Assembly (NCBI GenBank): GCA_963752325.1
Contig: CAVVXU010000005.1
Coordinates: 62,001 to 126,000 of the forward strand
Direction: 5' to 3'
DNA length: 64,000 nucleotides
Source of the DNA: CAVTJL01 sp963752325
GTDB taxonomy: Bacteria > Pseudomonadota > Alphaproteobacteria > Geminicoccales > Geminicoccaceae
Position numbers and translations under genes: made by a program. Below the pieces are notes generated by a model. It did no database searches and was not told the origin of the DNA. It was given only the letters and a program-made list of their open reading frames with translations. Below are positions 57,059 through 64,000 of this stretch, piece after piece. Positions within the stretch are counted from its first letter, which is position 1. Each line of letters opens with the position of its first letter.

Positions 57059-58414
57059 ATGTCCGATACTACCGGACCTCGTCTCACGCGCCGCAGCGCG
57101 CTCGTCACCGGAGCTGCCGGCGCCGCCATTCTGGCCGCGCCGATGGGCTTCGTGCGGCACGCCTGGGCCGCGGACAAGAAGATCGGCAACTTTCCGGTCG
57201 AGGGACCGAACGTCGTCTTCGGCTTCAACGTGCCGCAGACCGGGGCCTATGCCGATGAGGGTGCCGACGAGCTTCGCGCCTACCAGCTCGCCGTCAAGCA
57301 CCTCAACGAGGGCGGCGGCATGCTCAGCACCATGAAGCCCTCGAAACTCACGGGCCAGGGCGTGCTCGGCAAGAAGGTCACCTTCGTCCAGGGCGACACC
57401 CAGACGAACCCCGACGCCGCGCGCACCGGCGCGCGCCGCATGATCGAGCGCGACAAGGTGATCATGTTCAGCGGCTGCTCGTCATCGGCCGTGGCGGTGG
57501 CCCAGCAATATCTCGCCCAGGAGTTGGGCGTGATCTACATGGTTGGGCTTAGCCACTCCAACGACACCACCGGCAAGGACCGCCGGAGGTACGGCTTTAG
57601 GCACTTCTTCAACGCCTATATGAGCGGCATCGCCCTGGGCCCGATCCTGGCCGAGACCTATGGCAAGGACCGCCGAGCCTTCGATCTAACCGCCGACTAC
57701 ACATGGGGCCACACCCAGTACCAGTCGATGAAGGACGCGACCGAGAAGCAGGGCTGGACGACGGTCAACAACATCATGACCCCGCTCGGCACCGCCGACT
57801 ATTCGCAGTTCCTGACCGCCTTTCTCAACAGCGACGCCGATGTCCTCATCCTGAACCACTACGGCAAGGACATGATCAACTCGCTGACCCAGGCGGTGCA
57901 GTTCGGCATCAAGGACATGCAGAAGAACGGCAAGCAGATCGAGATCGTGGTGCCGCTCTACAGCGAGCTGATGGCCAAGGGCGCCGGTGCCAACATCGAG
58001 GGTGTGCTCGGCACGACGAACTGGAACGACAAGCTGGACGATGCGGGCAGCAAGGCCTTCGTCGAGGTCTTCACCAAGGAGTATGGTTTTCCGCCCTCTC
58101 AGGCGGCGGAGACTGCCTATGTCCAGACGCTCCTCTATGCGAACGCCTGCGAGACCGCCGGCACCTTCTATCCGCCGGAGGTGATCAAGGCGCTCGAGGG
58201 CTTCGAGTTCGAAGGGATGGGCCCGGGCCAGGCGCTGATGCGGGCCGGCGACCACCAGTGCTTCCACGACATTCTCGTGGTGAAGGGCAAGGCGCCGAGC
58301 GCACGGGCCAACGAGTACGACCTGCTCGAGATCGTCAAGCAGGTGCCGCGCAAGGATATCGAGTATCCTGTCGACACCTTCCCGGGCGAGCTCGGACCCT
58401 ACGAGCCGGCGTGA
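57059..58414 (+). CDS. Branched-chain amino acid/amide-type ABC transporter substrate-binding protein
   Basis: A periplasmic type I binding protein of 451 residues (LivJ/UrtA/AmiC superfamily). The Tat-type signal is LTRRSALVTGAAGAAILAAP, cleaved near HAWAAD. The core reads VVFGFNVPQTGAYADEGADE, MIMF-like RDKVIMFSGCSSSAVAVAQQ and LTADYTWGHTQYQSMKDATE. AAAGGGAG precedes the ATG at 57059. It begins the five-gene importer unit. The ligand may be an amino acid, urea or a short amide; the sequence does not fix it. Confidence 0.9.
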   Translation: MSDTTGPRLTRRSALVTGAAGAAILAAPMGFVRHAWAADKKIGNFPVEGPNVVFGFNVPQTGAYADEGADELRAYQLAVKHLNEGGGMLSTMKPSKLTGQGVLGKKVTFVQGDTQTNPDAARTGARRMIERDKVIMFSGCSSSAVAVAQQYLAQELGVIYMVGLSHSNDTTGKDRRRYGFRHFFNAYMSGIALGPILAETYGKDRRAFDLTADYTWGHTQYQSMKDATEKQGWTTVNNIMTPLGTADYSQFLTAFLNSDADVLILNHYGKDMINSLTQAVQFGIKDMQKNGKQIEIVVPLYSELMAKGAGANIEGVLGTTNWNDKLDDAGSKAFVEVFTKEYGFPPSQAAETAYVQTLLYANACETAGTFYPPEVIKALEGFEFEGMGPGQALMRAGDHQCFHDILVVKGKAPSARANEYDLLEIVKQVPRKDIEYPVDTFPGELGPYEPA

Positions 58415-58489
58415 GATAGACTTATCTCTGGCGGGGTGGAGCCTGGAATGCCCCGCCCCGGCAGAGATGGCGATAAAGAGATGAGGTCA

Positions 58490-58517
58490 GCGCCGGCTCT
58501 CCGCGAAGAGCCGGCGC
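58490..58517 (+). terminator. Hairpin between binding-protein and permease genes
   Basis: GCGCCGGCTCT at 58490-58500 pairs perfectly with AGAGCCGGCGC at 58507-58517 around CCGCGA, 25 bases before the permease start. A second, weaker stem (GGCGGGG with CCCCGCC) precedes it. Such intercistronic stems commonly stabilise binding-protein mRNA or reduce read-through, so that more binding protein than permease is made. Confidence 0.6.
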
Positions 58518-58542
58518 CCGCTCTGTGCGCGACAGGAGAGCC

Positions 58543-59445
58543 ATGTCAGGAAGCCTCGTCAACGCGATCTTCCTACAAGCCCTGACAGGCTTGCAGCTCG
58601 GTGCCATCTATGCGTTGCTGGCACTTGGGCTGACGCTCATTTTCGGCACGCTCGGCGTCGTGAACTTCGCGCACGGCGCACTTTACATTATCGCTGCCTA
58701 CCTGGCCGTGCTGATCGCCGGCAAGACGAGCTTCTGGCTTGCCATCGTCCTCGTGCCGCTTCTTCTCTTCGTCGTCGGCGTCGTGCTCGAGCGGGGGCTG
58801 ATCCGCTTCTTCTACGACCGCCCCCACACCGATCAGATCCTCGTCACCTTCGGGCTCGCCATCGTCGCCGAAGAGGCGCTGAAATGGATCTTCGGCGCCA
58901 ACAACATTCCCTTCCCTCTGCCGAGCTGGGGCAACGGCATCGTCCAGCTCCAGAACTGGGTGCCGTTCCTCCATGGATTCGTCGCCTTCCCCAAATGGCG
59001 GCTGATCCTCGTGCTCGTCTCCTTCCTGACCGTGGCAGCCGTCTTCGCGCTCTTGCAGCTCACGACCTTCGAACTCGTCATCCGAGCCGGGATGCGTGAT
59101 TCGGAGATGCTGCGCTTCCTCGGCATCGACATCTCCAAGCGCTTCTCCATCGTCTTCGGGCTGGGCGCCATGATCGCCGGGATCGCCGGCGTCTTCGGCG
59201 GGCCGATCACCCAGGTGAGCCCGGGCGTGGGCATGCAGATCCTGGTTCCCTCCTTTCTGGTCGTGGTCATCGGCGGCATGGGCTCGCTGCCGGGTGCCCT
59301 GATCGCCGCGGTCATGCTCGGCATGGCTCTGAGCTTCACCGCCCAATACGCTGCCATGCAGCAGATCATCGTCTACCTCATCGCGGTGGTCGTGCTGCTC
59401 GTCCGTCCACGGGGACTGCTCGGCAAGAAAGGCGTCTTCGAATGA
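58543..59445 (+). CDS. livH: Branched-chain-type ABC transporter permease LivH
   Basis: A 300-residue permease. The N-terminus ALTGLQLGAIYALLALGLTL, IFGTLGVVNFAHGALYIIAA is the classic LivH start; RAGMRDSEMLRFLGIDISKR is the coupling loop and VVVIGGMGSLPGALIAAVML the conserved C-terminal helix pair. ACAGGAGAG precedes the ATG at 58543. Its stop overlaps livM (ATGA). Confidence 0.93.
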   Translation: MSGSLVNAIFLQALTGLQLGAIYALLALGLTLIFGTLGVVNFAHGALYIIAAYLAVLIAGKTSFWLAIVLVPLLLFVVGVVLERGLIRFFYDRPHTDQILVTFGLAIVAEEALKWIFGANNIPFPLPSWGNGIVQLQNWVPFLHGFVAFPKWRLILVLVSFLTVAAVFALLQLTTFELVIRAGMRDSEMLRFLGIDISKRFSIVFGLGAMIAGIAGVFGGPITQVSPGVGMQILVPSFLVVVIGGMGSLPGALIAAVMLGMALSFTAQYAAMQQIIVYLIAVVVLLVRPRGLLGKKGVFE

Positions 59446-60506
59446 CCCGCCCTAGTCTCGCCAGGGCGATCCTGGGCGATTTGCCCGCTCTCGGGCTCTT
59501 CGCCATTATCGTGCTGACCATGCCGTTCTGGCTGGTATGGCTCGGCGGCTACGAGGCGCTGGCGACGAAGATCGTGATCTGGGCGATCTTCGCGCTCGGC
59601 TTCGACATTCTCCTGGGCTTCACGGGCTACCTCTCCTTCGGCCACGCCGCCTTCTTCGGCACCGCGGCCTACGTGACGGGGCTCTCCTTGAAGCACCTCT
59701 CGGCCGACATCCTGCCGGCACTGGTCCTGACCGCGCTCGTCTCGGTCGTCCTCGCCGCCGCCATCGGCTACATGACGCTCAAGCGCACCGGCATCTATTT
59801 TTCGATCCTGACGCTCGCCTTCGCCGAGATGCTGCACGCGGCCGCCCTCTCGATCTTCCAGAGTTGGACCGGCGGCGACAACGGCCTCACCATGGACACG
59901 AAGCCCGTCCTGCTGGGCCTGCCCATGCAGGGGCTCAACGTGTTCTATCTCTGCGCCGTTCTGGCGATACTCGCCTACTTCGTCGCGCGGCGGATCAAGC
60001 GCTCACCCTTCGGGCTCATGCTGCAGGCCATCAAGGAGAACGCGATGCGCCTGGAGTACACGGGCGTTGACGTCCACGCCTACAAGATGGCGGGCTTCAT
60101 CATCAGCGCGCTCTATGCGAGCCTCGCTGGCTTCCTGATGGTCGTCTACGAGCCCTACGTCGCCACGAACTTCCTCTACTGGGGAACCTCCGGACAGGTG
60201 GTCATCATGTCGGTGATCGGCGGGGTCAACACGCTGATCGGACCGATGATCGGGGCAGCCTTCATGCTCTACTTCGAGAACGTCGTGCAGGCGTTCATCG
60301 GCGAGCAATGGCGCCTCGTCCTGGGCCTCATCTTCGTGCTGATCGTGATCTTCCTGCCCGGCGGCTTCGTCGACCTGTGGCGTCGGGCGATGAAGGCCAT
60401 GGGCCGGCCCGTACGACCGCGCCGGGACAATGTGCCCGACGCGCCGGGGGCGGCTCGGGAGAACCGGGATGATCACGCCGTGTCCGAGCGGCAGGTGTCG
60501 CCATGA
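59442..60506 (+). CDS. livM: Branched-chain-type ABC transporter permease LivM
   Basis: The partner permease, 354 residues. ALGFDILLGFTGYLSFGHAA, FFGTAAYVTG is the family signature; MLQAIKENAMRLEYTGVDVH, AYKMAGFIISALYASLAGFL is the coupling loop and following helix, and SVIGGVNTLIGPMIGAAF the conserved end. A charged tail of about 35 residues (RPVRPRRDNVPDAPGAAREN) is longer than usual and probably disordered. It overlaps both neighbours by four bases. Confidence 0.93.
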   Translation: MTRPSLARAILGDLPALGLFAIIVLTMPFWLVWLGGYEALATKIVIWAIFALGFDILLGFTGYLSFGHAAFFGTAAYVTGLSLKHLSADILPALVLTALVSVVLAAAIGYMTLKRTGIYFSILTLAFAEMLHAAALSIFQSWTGGDNGLTMDTKPVLLGLPMQGLNVFYLCAVLAILAYFVARRIKRSPFGLMLQAIKENAMRLEYTGVDVHAYKMAGFIISALYASLAGFLMVVYEPYVATNFLYWGTSGQVVIMSVIGGVNTLIGPMIGAAFMLYFENVVQAFIGEQWRLVLGLIFVLIVIFLPGGFVDLWRRAMKAMGRPVRPRRDNVPDAPGAARENRDDHAVSERQVSP

Positions 60507-61267
60507 GCGGCGACGCACTTCTCGAGGTGAGCGGCGTCAGCAAGCGCTTTGGCGGCCTTCAGGCCCTGAGCAAGATCAACCTCAGCGTCGAGGAAGGCTC
60601 GATCCACGCCATCATCGGTCCGAACGGCGCCGGCAAGTCCACGCTCCTCAACGTGCTGATCGGCCTGATCGAGGCGGACGAGGGCACCGTCCTCTTCGCC
60701 GGCGAGCCGCTGGGGGGCCTCAGCCCGCACACCATCATCCAGCGCGGCATCGCCCGCGTCTTCCAGACCCCCCAGATCTTTCCGGCTATGTCGCTTGTGC
60801 GGAACGTCGCGATCGCCGGTCTCGCCAAGCGCGACGGCCAGTTCCGAACGAACGCCTTCGAGGCGCTGGGGCCGGGCCACCCGGTGCTGGAGGAGGCGGC
60901 CGAGACGCTGGCCCGGGTCGGGCTGGGCGATCATCTGCAGGAGACGGCCGAGCATCTCAGCCGCGGCGACAAGCGGCGGCTCGAGCTCGCGGTGTGCCTC
61001 ATCGCGCATCCGCGGCTGCTGCTCCTCGACGAGCCCACCGCCGGCATGTCGCGCCACGACACAAACCGCACGATCGACCTCCTGAAGGAGATCGCCGAGA
61101 CGGGCATGACCAAGGTCGTGATCGAGCACGACATGCACGTCGTGTTCAGCCTCGCCGAGCGGATCACCGTGCTGGCCCAGGGCCAGGTCATCGCCAGCGG
61201 CCGTCCCGAGGAGATCCGCGGCAATCCCCGCGTTCAGGAAGCCTATCTCGGAGGGGCGCACGCATGA
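60503..61267 (+). CDS. livG: Branched-chain-type ABC transporter ATP-binding protein LivG
   Basis: A 254-residue importer ATPase. Walker A is IIGPNGAGKSTLLNVLIGLI, the LivG-type Q-loop ARVFQTPQIFPAMSLVRNVA, a degenerate signature LSRGDKRRLELAVCLIAHPR, Walker B LLLLDEPTAGMSRHDTNRTI and switch His VIEHDMHVVFSLAERI. The signature LSRGDKR departs from LSGGQ/LSYGEQR, as seen in some urea/amide transporter ATPases. It overlaps livM and livF. Confidence 0.93.
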   Translation: MSGDALLEVSGVSKRFGGLQALSKINLSVEEGSIHAIIGPNGAGKSTLLNVLIGLIEADEGTVLFAGEPLGGLSPHTIIQRGIARVFQTPQIFPAMSLVRNVAIAGLAKRDGQFRTNAFEALGPGHPVLEEAAETLARVGLGDHLQETAEHLSRGDKRRLELAVCLIAHPRLLLLDEPTAGMSRHDTNRTIDLLKEIAETGMTKVVIEHDMHVVFSLAERITVLAQGQVIASGRPEEIRGNPRVQEAYLGGAHA

Positions 61268-61986
61268 CCACCCCGCCCGAGGCCGCATTCTTCGCCTGCC
61301 GCGACGTCCACGCCTACTATCACGAGAGCTACATCGTGCAGGGTGTCAGCTTCACCCTTCGCGAGAAGGAGATCGTGGCGCTGCTCGGCCGTAACGGCGC
61401 CGGCAAGACCTCGACGCTCCGCACTATCGCCAGGGCCGCCCAGCCCGAGATCAAGCAGGGCGAGATCCATCTGGCAGGCCAGCCGCTACACCTGATGCGG
61501 GCACACGAGGCGGCGCGCGCCGGCGTCAGCCTCGTGCCCGAGGATCGCCGCATCATTGCCGGCCTGACCGTCGAGGAGAACCTCGTCGTGGCCCAGGTGG
61601 CCGAGCCCCGCGGCTGGTCGTTCGAGCAGATCTATGCGCACTTTCCGCGCTTGGCCGAGCGGCGGCGGCAGGAGGCCACGACCCTCTCGGGCGGCGAGCA
61701 GCAGATGCTGGCCGTGGCCCGGGCGCTTGCCCGCGACCTCAAGCTTCTCCTTCTGGACGAGCCCTATGAGGGCTTGGCGCCGCAGATCGTGCGCGAGATC
61801 GAGGCCATCCTGCACGAGGTGAAGAAGCTCGGCATCACGACGATCATTGTCGAGCAGAACGCGCTGGCGGCACTCGAGCTGGCCGACAGAGCCGTCATCC
61901 TCGACATGGGTCAGGTCGTCTTCGACGGCACGGCGCGCGAGGTTCTCGAGAACGCAGAGCTACGGCACGAGTACCTCGCGGTCTGA
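61264..61986 (+). CDS. livF: Branched-chain-type ABC transporter ATP-binding protein LivF
   Basis: The second ATPase, 240 residues. Walker A is LLGRNGAGKTSTLRTIARAA, SLVPEDRRIIAGLTVEENLV is the typical LivF/UrtE loop, signature TLSGGEQQMLAVARALARDL, Walker B LLLLDEPYEGLAPQIVREIE, and switch region IIVEQNALAALELADRAV. It is the last gene of the unit and is followed by an intrinsic terminator. Confidence 0.93.
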   Translation: MTTPPEAAFFACRDVHAYYHESYIVQGVSFTLREKEIVALLGRNGAGKTSTLRTIARAAQPEIKQGEIHLAGQPLHLMRAHEAARAGVSLVPEDRRIIAGLTVEENLVVAQVAEPRGWSFEQIYAHFPRLAERRRQEATTLSGGEQQMLAVARALARDLKLLLLDEPYEGLAPQIVREIEAILHEVKKLGITTIIVEQNALAALELADRAVILDMGQVVFDGTAREVLENAELRHEYLAV

Positions 61987-62003
61987 TCGCCGCGGCACCG
62001 GCT

Positions 62004-62043
62004 GCGTCTCCTTCGTCGGCCGGTGAAGGAGACGCGCTTTTTT
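62004..62043 (+). terminator. Rho-independent terminator after livF
   Basis: GCGTCTCCTTC at 62004-62014 pairs perfectly with GAAGGAGACGC at 62025-62035, followed by GC and six T residues (62038-62043). It is the clearest intrinsic terminator in the window and lies 18 bases past the livF stop. The T-run serves only the plus strand. Confidence 0.9.
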
Positions 62044-62098
62044 GCGCGGAGGCAGGCAGGGCGCGAGCCTCTTGGAATGTGATCGAGCCCTGCCCCTG

Positions 62099-62920
62099 TC
62101 ACTCGGCGAAGCCGCGAGAGACGTGATCCCGGATCAGGCCGGCGCCGATCTCCACCAGCCGGGCGCTGAGGGCCTTGCCGGTCTCGGCACTGCTGAACGC
62201 CGGGTCCCCGCCCCAGATGCCGTGCGGGGCCGCCTCCAGCGCCTCCACGGGTGCCTGGATCTTGGCGCCCATATACTTGATCGCGTTGATGCCACCGACC
62301 TCCACGCCTTTGATCATCCCGCCCTTCGACGGCGGCTGGCGCAGGTCGAGGCGGAGAATCTCCGGATAATAGTGGAGCCCGATCGACGTTAGAGGATCAC
62401 CGCCGTGGCCTGAGGACTTGGCTGCCCCCTCGGTGCCGAGGATCTCCTTCAAGAGCTCGTAGCTTATCTGCCAGAGATACATCGCCGGCACGAAGATCCC
62501 GGTCTTGCGCCGCCATCTCTGCGTGACCTCGGTGATCGCCGTCACGTTGCCGCCATGCCCGTTGATGATCATGATCTTGTTGAGGCCGTGGCGGGTGAGG
62601 CAGGCGAGCATGTCGTCGAGCAGTGCCACGAGCGTGGATTGCGACATCGCGATCCCGCCGTGCGTGGAGCCGAAATAGTCCGATCCGCCAAAGGGGATCA
62701 CCGGCGTGACGAAGGTCGGCACGCCCATCTCGCGCGCGGCCCGCGCCATGTCCATCGCCACGCATTCGGCGGCGAGGTAGTCGCCCATCGGCGCATGGAC
62801 GCCCTGGTCCTCCAACGAGCCCATCGGCAGGAGGATCACGGCGTCCTCGTTCAGGAACCGGCGCAATTCCTCGCTCGTCAGCTCGGCGATCTTGATCTTC
62901 TGGGTCAATGGCTCGGCCAT
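62099..62920 (-). CDS. Creatininase-family amidohydrolase
   Basis: A 273-residue enzyme of the creatininase family (creatinine amidohydrolases, MftE-like peptidases, formamidopyrimidine amidohydrolases). The binuclear metal residues are visible in LLPMGSLEDQGVHAPMGDYL (Glu, His, Asp) and in IMIINGHGGNVTAITEV, with the later Glu near VEVGGINAI. Its ATG follows the stop of the DppF-type ATPase with no gap, so it is co-expressed with a peptide-type ABC importer. The substrate is probably a cyclic or linear amide brought in by that importer, which is inference. Confidence 0.88.
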   Translation of the reverse strand: MAEPLTQKIKIAELTSEELRRFLNEDAVILLPMGSLEDQGVHAPMGDYLAAECVAMDMARAAREMGVPTFVTPVIPFGGSDYFGSTHGGIAMSQSTLVALLDDMLACLTRHGLNKIMIINGHGGNVTAITEVTQRWRRKTGIFVPAMYLWQISYELLKEILGTEGAAKSSGHGGDPLTSIGLHYYPEILRLDLRQPPSKGGMIKGVEVGGINAIKYMGAKIQAPVEALEAAPHGIWGGDPAFSSAETGKALSARLVEIGAGLIRDHVSRGFAE

Positions 62921-63898
62921 CTACTGGGCTCCTTCCAAGATGTCGTCGCGAATGCAGGCCTTGCGCCTGCCCGGCCCGATGGGCCGTAGGTCCGGCACCT
63001 CCCGGGCGCAGGCAGGCAGGGCGTAGGGGCAGCGGCTGCGGAACACGCAGCCGGAGGGGGGCGTGAGGGGTGAGGGTATCTCGCCCGTTAGCCGTATGCG
63101 GCGGCCAACCCGCTTCAGGCTGGGCTCTGCCGAGACCAGCGCCGCGGTATAGGGATGGGCGGGTGCGAAGTGCACCGCATCGGCAGGGCCGACCTCCATC
63201 ACCCGCCCCAAATAGAGCACCATCACCCTATCGGAGATGAAGCGGACCACCGAGAGGTCGTGGCTGATGAAGAGCAGCGATATGCCCTTCGTCGCCCTCA
63301 GGTCGGCGAGGAGATTCAGCACCTGCGCCTGGATCGAGACGTCCAGCGCCGAGACCGCCTCGTCGGCCACGATGAACCTCGGCTCCACCGCCAGCGCCCG
63401 CGCGATGCCGATCCGCTGACGCTGGCCGCCCGAGAACTCATGCGGCCGCCGATCGAGGAATTCCGGCGCCAGGCCCACCATCCGCATCAGCTCTGCCAGC
63501 CGGTCGGCACGGCCCGCGCCACGGTGCAGGCCGTGGCTGTCGAGCGCCTCCGATAGCGTGGCCCGGACCGTCTTGCGAGGATCGAGGCTCGCATAGGGAT
63601 CCTGGAAGATGATCTGCATCTCCTTGCGCATGGCGCGCATCTCCGGGCCGCTAAGGCCGGAGAGCTCCCTGCCCGCGAAGCGCAGCGCCTTCGCCTCCGC
63701 ATCGATCAGCCGCAGCACGGCCTTGCCGAGCGTGGACTTGCCGGACCCGCTCTCGCCCACGAGCCCTAGAACCTCACCCGGCGCGACGGAAAGGCCGACA
63801 TCGCGCAGAACGTGCATCATCTGCCGCCTGAACGGCCCCCGGCGTCCTGCCGGGTAGGCCTTGCTCAGACCCTCGACCTCAAGGAGCGCCTCGCCCAT
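62921..63898 (-). CDS. Oligopeptide/dipeptide-type ABC transporter ATP-binding protein (DppF-like)
   Basis: An importer ATPase of 325 residues of the OppF/DppF group. Walker A is LVGESGSGKSTLGKAVLRLI, Q-loop IIFQDPYASLDPRKTVRATL, signature EFSGGQRQRIGIARALAVEP, Walker B FIVADEAVSALDVSIQAQVL, switch His LLFISHDLSVVRFISDRV. The C-terminal OppF extension AHPYTAALVSAEPSLKRVGR, then GCVFRSRCPYALPACAREVP carries the Cys residues of the usual iron-sulfur site. The ATG overlaps the stop of the preceding ATPase gene (TGATG). Confidence 0.93.
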   Translation of the reverse strand: MGEALLEVEGLSKAYPAGRRGPFRRQMMHVLRDVGLSVAPGEVLGLVGESGSGKSTLGKAVLRLIDAEAKALRFAGRELSGLSGPEMRAMRKEMQIIFQDPYASLDPRKTVRATLSEALDSHGLHRGAGRADRLAELMRMVGLAPEFLDRRPHEFSGGQRQRIGIARALAVEPRFIVADEAVSALDVSIQAQVLNLLADLRATKGISLLFISHDLSVVRFISDRVMVLYLGRVMEVGPADAVHFAPAHPYTAALVSAEPSLKRVGRRIRLTGEIPSPLTPPSGCVFRSRCPYALPACAREVPDLRPIGPGRRKACIRDDILEGAQ

Positions 63899-64000
63899 CA
63901 CACCATCTCCGCCAGCGCGGCGCCGGCGGCCTCGGGCGCGAAGAGACAGCGTGCCGCCCGCCCACCGGCATCCCGATGGAGATCCGGATGGCGCTCCGCG
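63898..64000 (-). CDS. C-terminal end of a DppD/OppD-type ATP-binding protein, cut by the window edge
   Basis: The last 33 or so codons of the preceding gene. The tail HPDLHRDAGGRAARCLFAPE is followed by AAGAALAEMV and a TGA that overlaps the DppF-type start. A C-terminus ending in a Cys-containing CLFAPE segment fits the OppD/DppD extension, and the position directly before a DppF gene supports that. The rest of the gene and probably the permeases lie beyond 64000. Confidence 0.6.
   Translation of the reverse strand, partial: AERHPDLHRDAGGRAARCLFAPEAAGAALAEMV

Overview
The window is a GC-rich, densely coded chromosomal segment of an alphaproteobacterium. The evidence for this is the lgt-midA-pgeF run, ubiK, the ybjN-proC-TetR-phasin order, the ornithine-lipid pair olsB/olsA, mprF, a perfect CtrA-type box (TTAA-N7-TTAA) and a flagellin gene with a sigma-54 promoter plus paired FlbD-like enhancer palindromes. 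I cannot name a genus. No rRNA, tRNA, CRISPR array, insertion sequence or prophage gene was recognised.

Layout. 0-3 kb: the C-terminal part of a TrkH potassium transporter, a PAP2 phosphatase, and a cupin-SDR pair. 3.4-9 kb: a type II secretion operon on the minus strand (gspC/N-G-H-I-J-K-L-M), without gspD, gspE or gspF. 9-13 kb: an RraA-like aldolase, glyA overlapped by a secreted nuclease-fold protein, and alanine dehydrogenase. 13-16.8 kb: a five-gene run of two exported proteins, a TAXI binding protein and an ABC-2 ATPase and permease. 16.8-23.1 kb: housekeeping genes (pgeF, midA, lgt, ubiK, ybjN, proC, TetR, phasin, csaA). 23.1-27.1 kb: flagellar filament genes fliC, flaG, fliD, fliS. 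27.3-31 kb: dnaK, dnaJ and an unknown gene. 31.4-33.2 kb: a UgpC/MalK-type ATPase and small proteins. 33.2-41.2 kb: hutF, mprF, glmS, olsA and olsB, all on the minus strand. 41.4-48.2 kb: assorted small metabolic and exported proteins. 48.2-56.8 kb: a compact eight-gene minus-strand operon of a PHP/DUF3604-like hydrolase, a NitT/TauT-type ABC transporter and three different Gfo/Idh/MocA oxidoreductases. 57-62 kb: a complete branched-chain amino acid/amide-type ABC importer, ending in a classical terminator. 62.1-64 kb: a creatininase-family hydrolase coupled to an oligopeptide-type ABC ATPase pair that runs off the window.

The eight-gene operon at 48.2-56.8 kb is the best candidate for an undescribed pathway. 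Genes in it overlap or lie within 30 bp of each other. It pairs an importer with a metal-dependent hydrolase and three non-identical sugar-type dehydrogenases, so it reads as a self-contained uptake and catabolism module whose substrate I cannot deduce.

Data quality matters here. About seventeen genes, including glyA, dnaK and dnaJ, are interrupted by frameshifts. Most of the single frameshifts leave one surplus base, and several lie at or beside GANTC motifs. They are concentrated in the first 27 kb and nearly absent after 42 kb. I treat these genes as probably intact in the cell and annotate them end to end, noting where the frame changes. The gspL and fliD genes carry so many shifts that true decay cannot be excluded.
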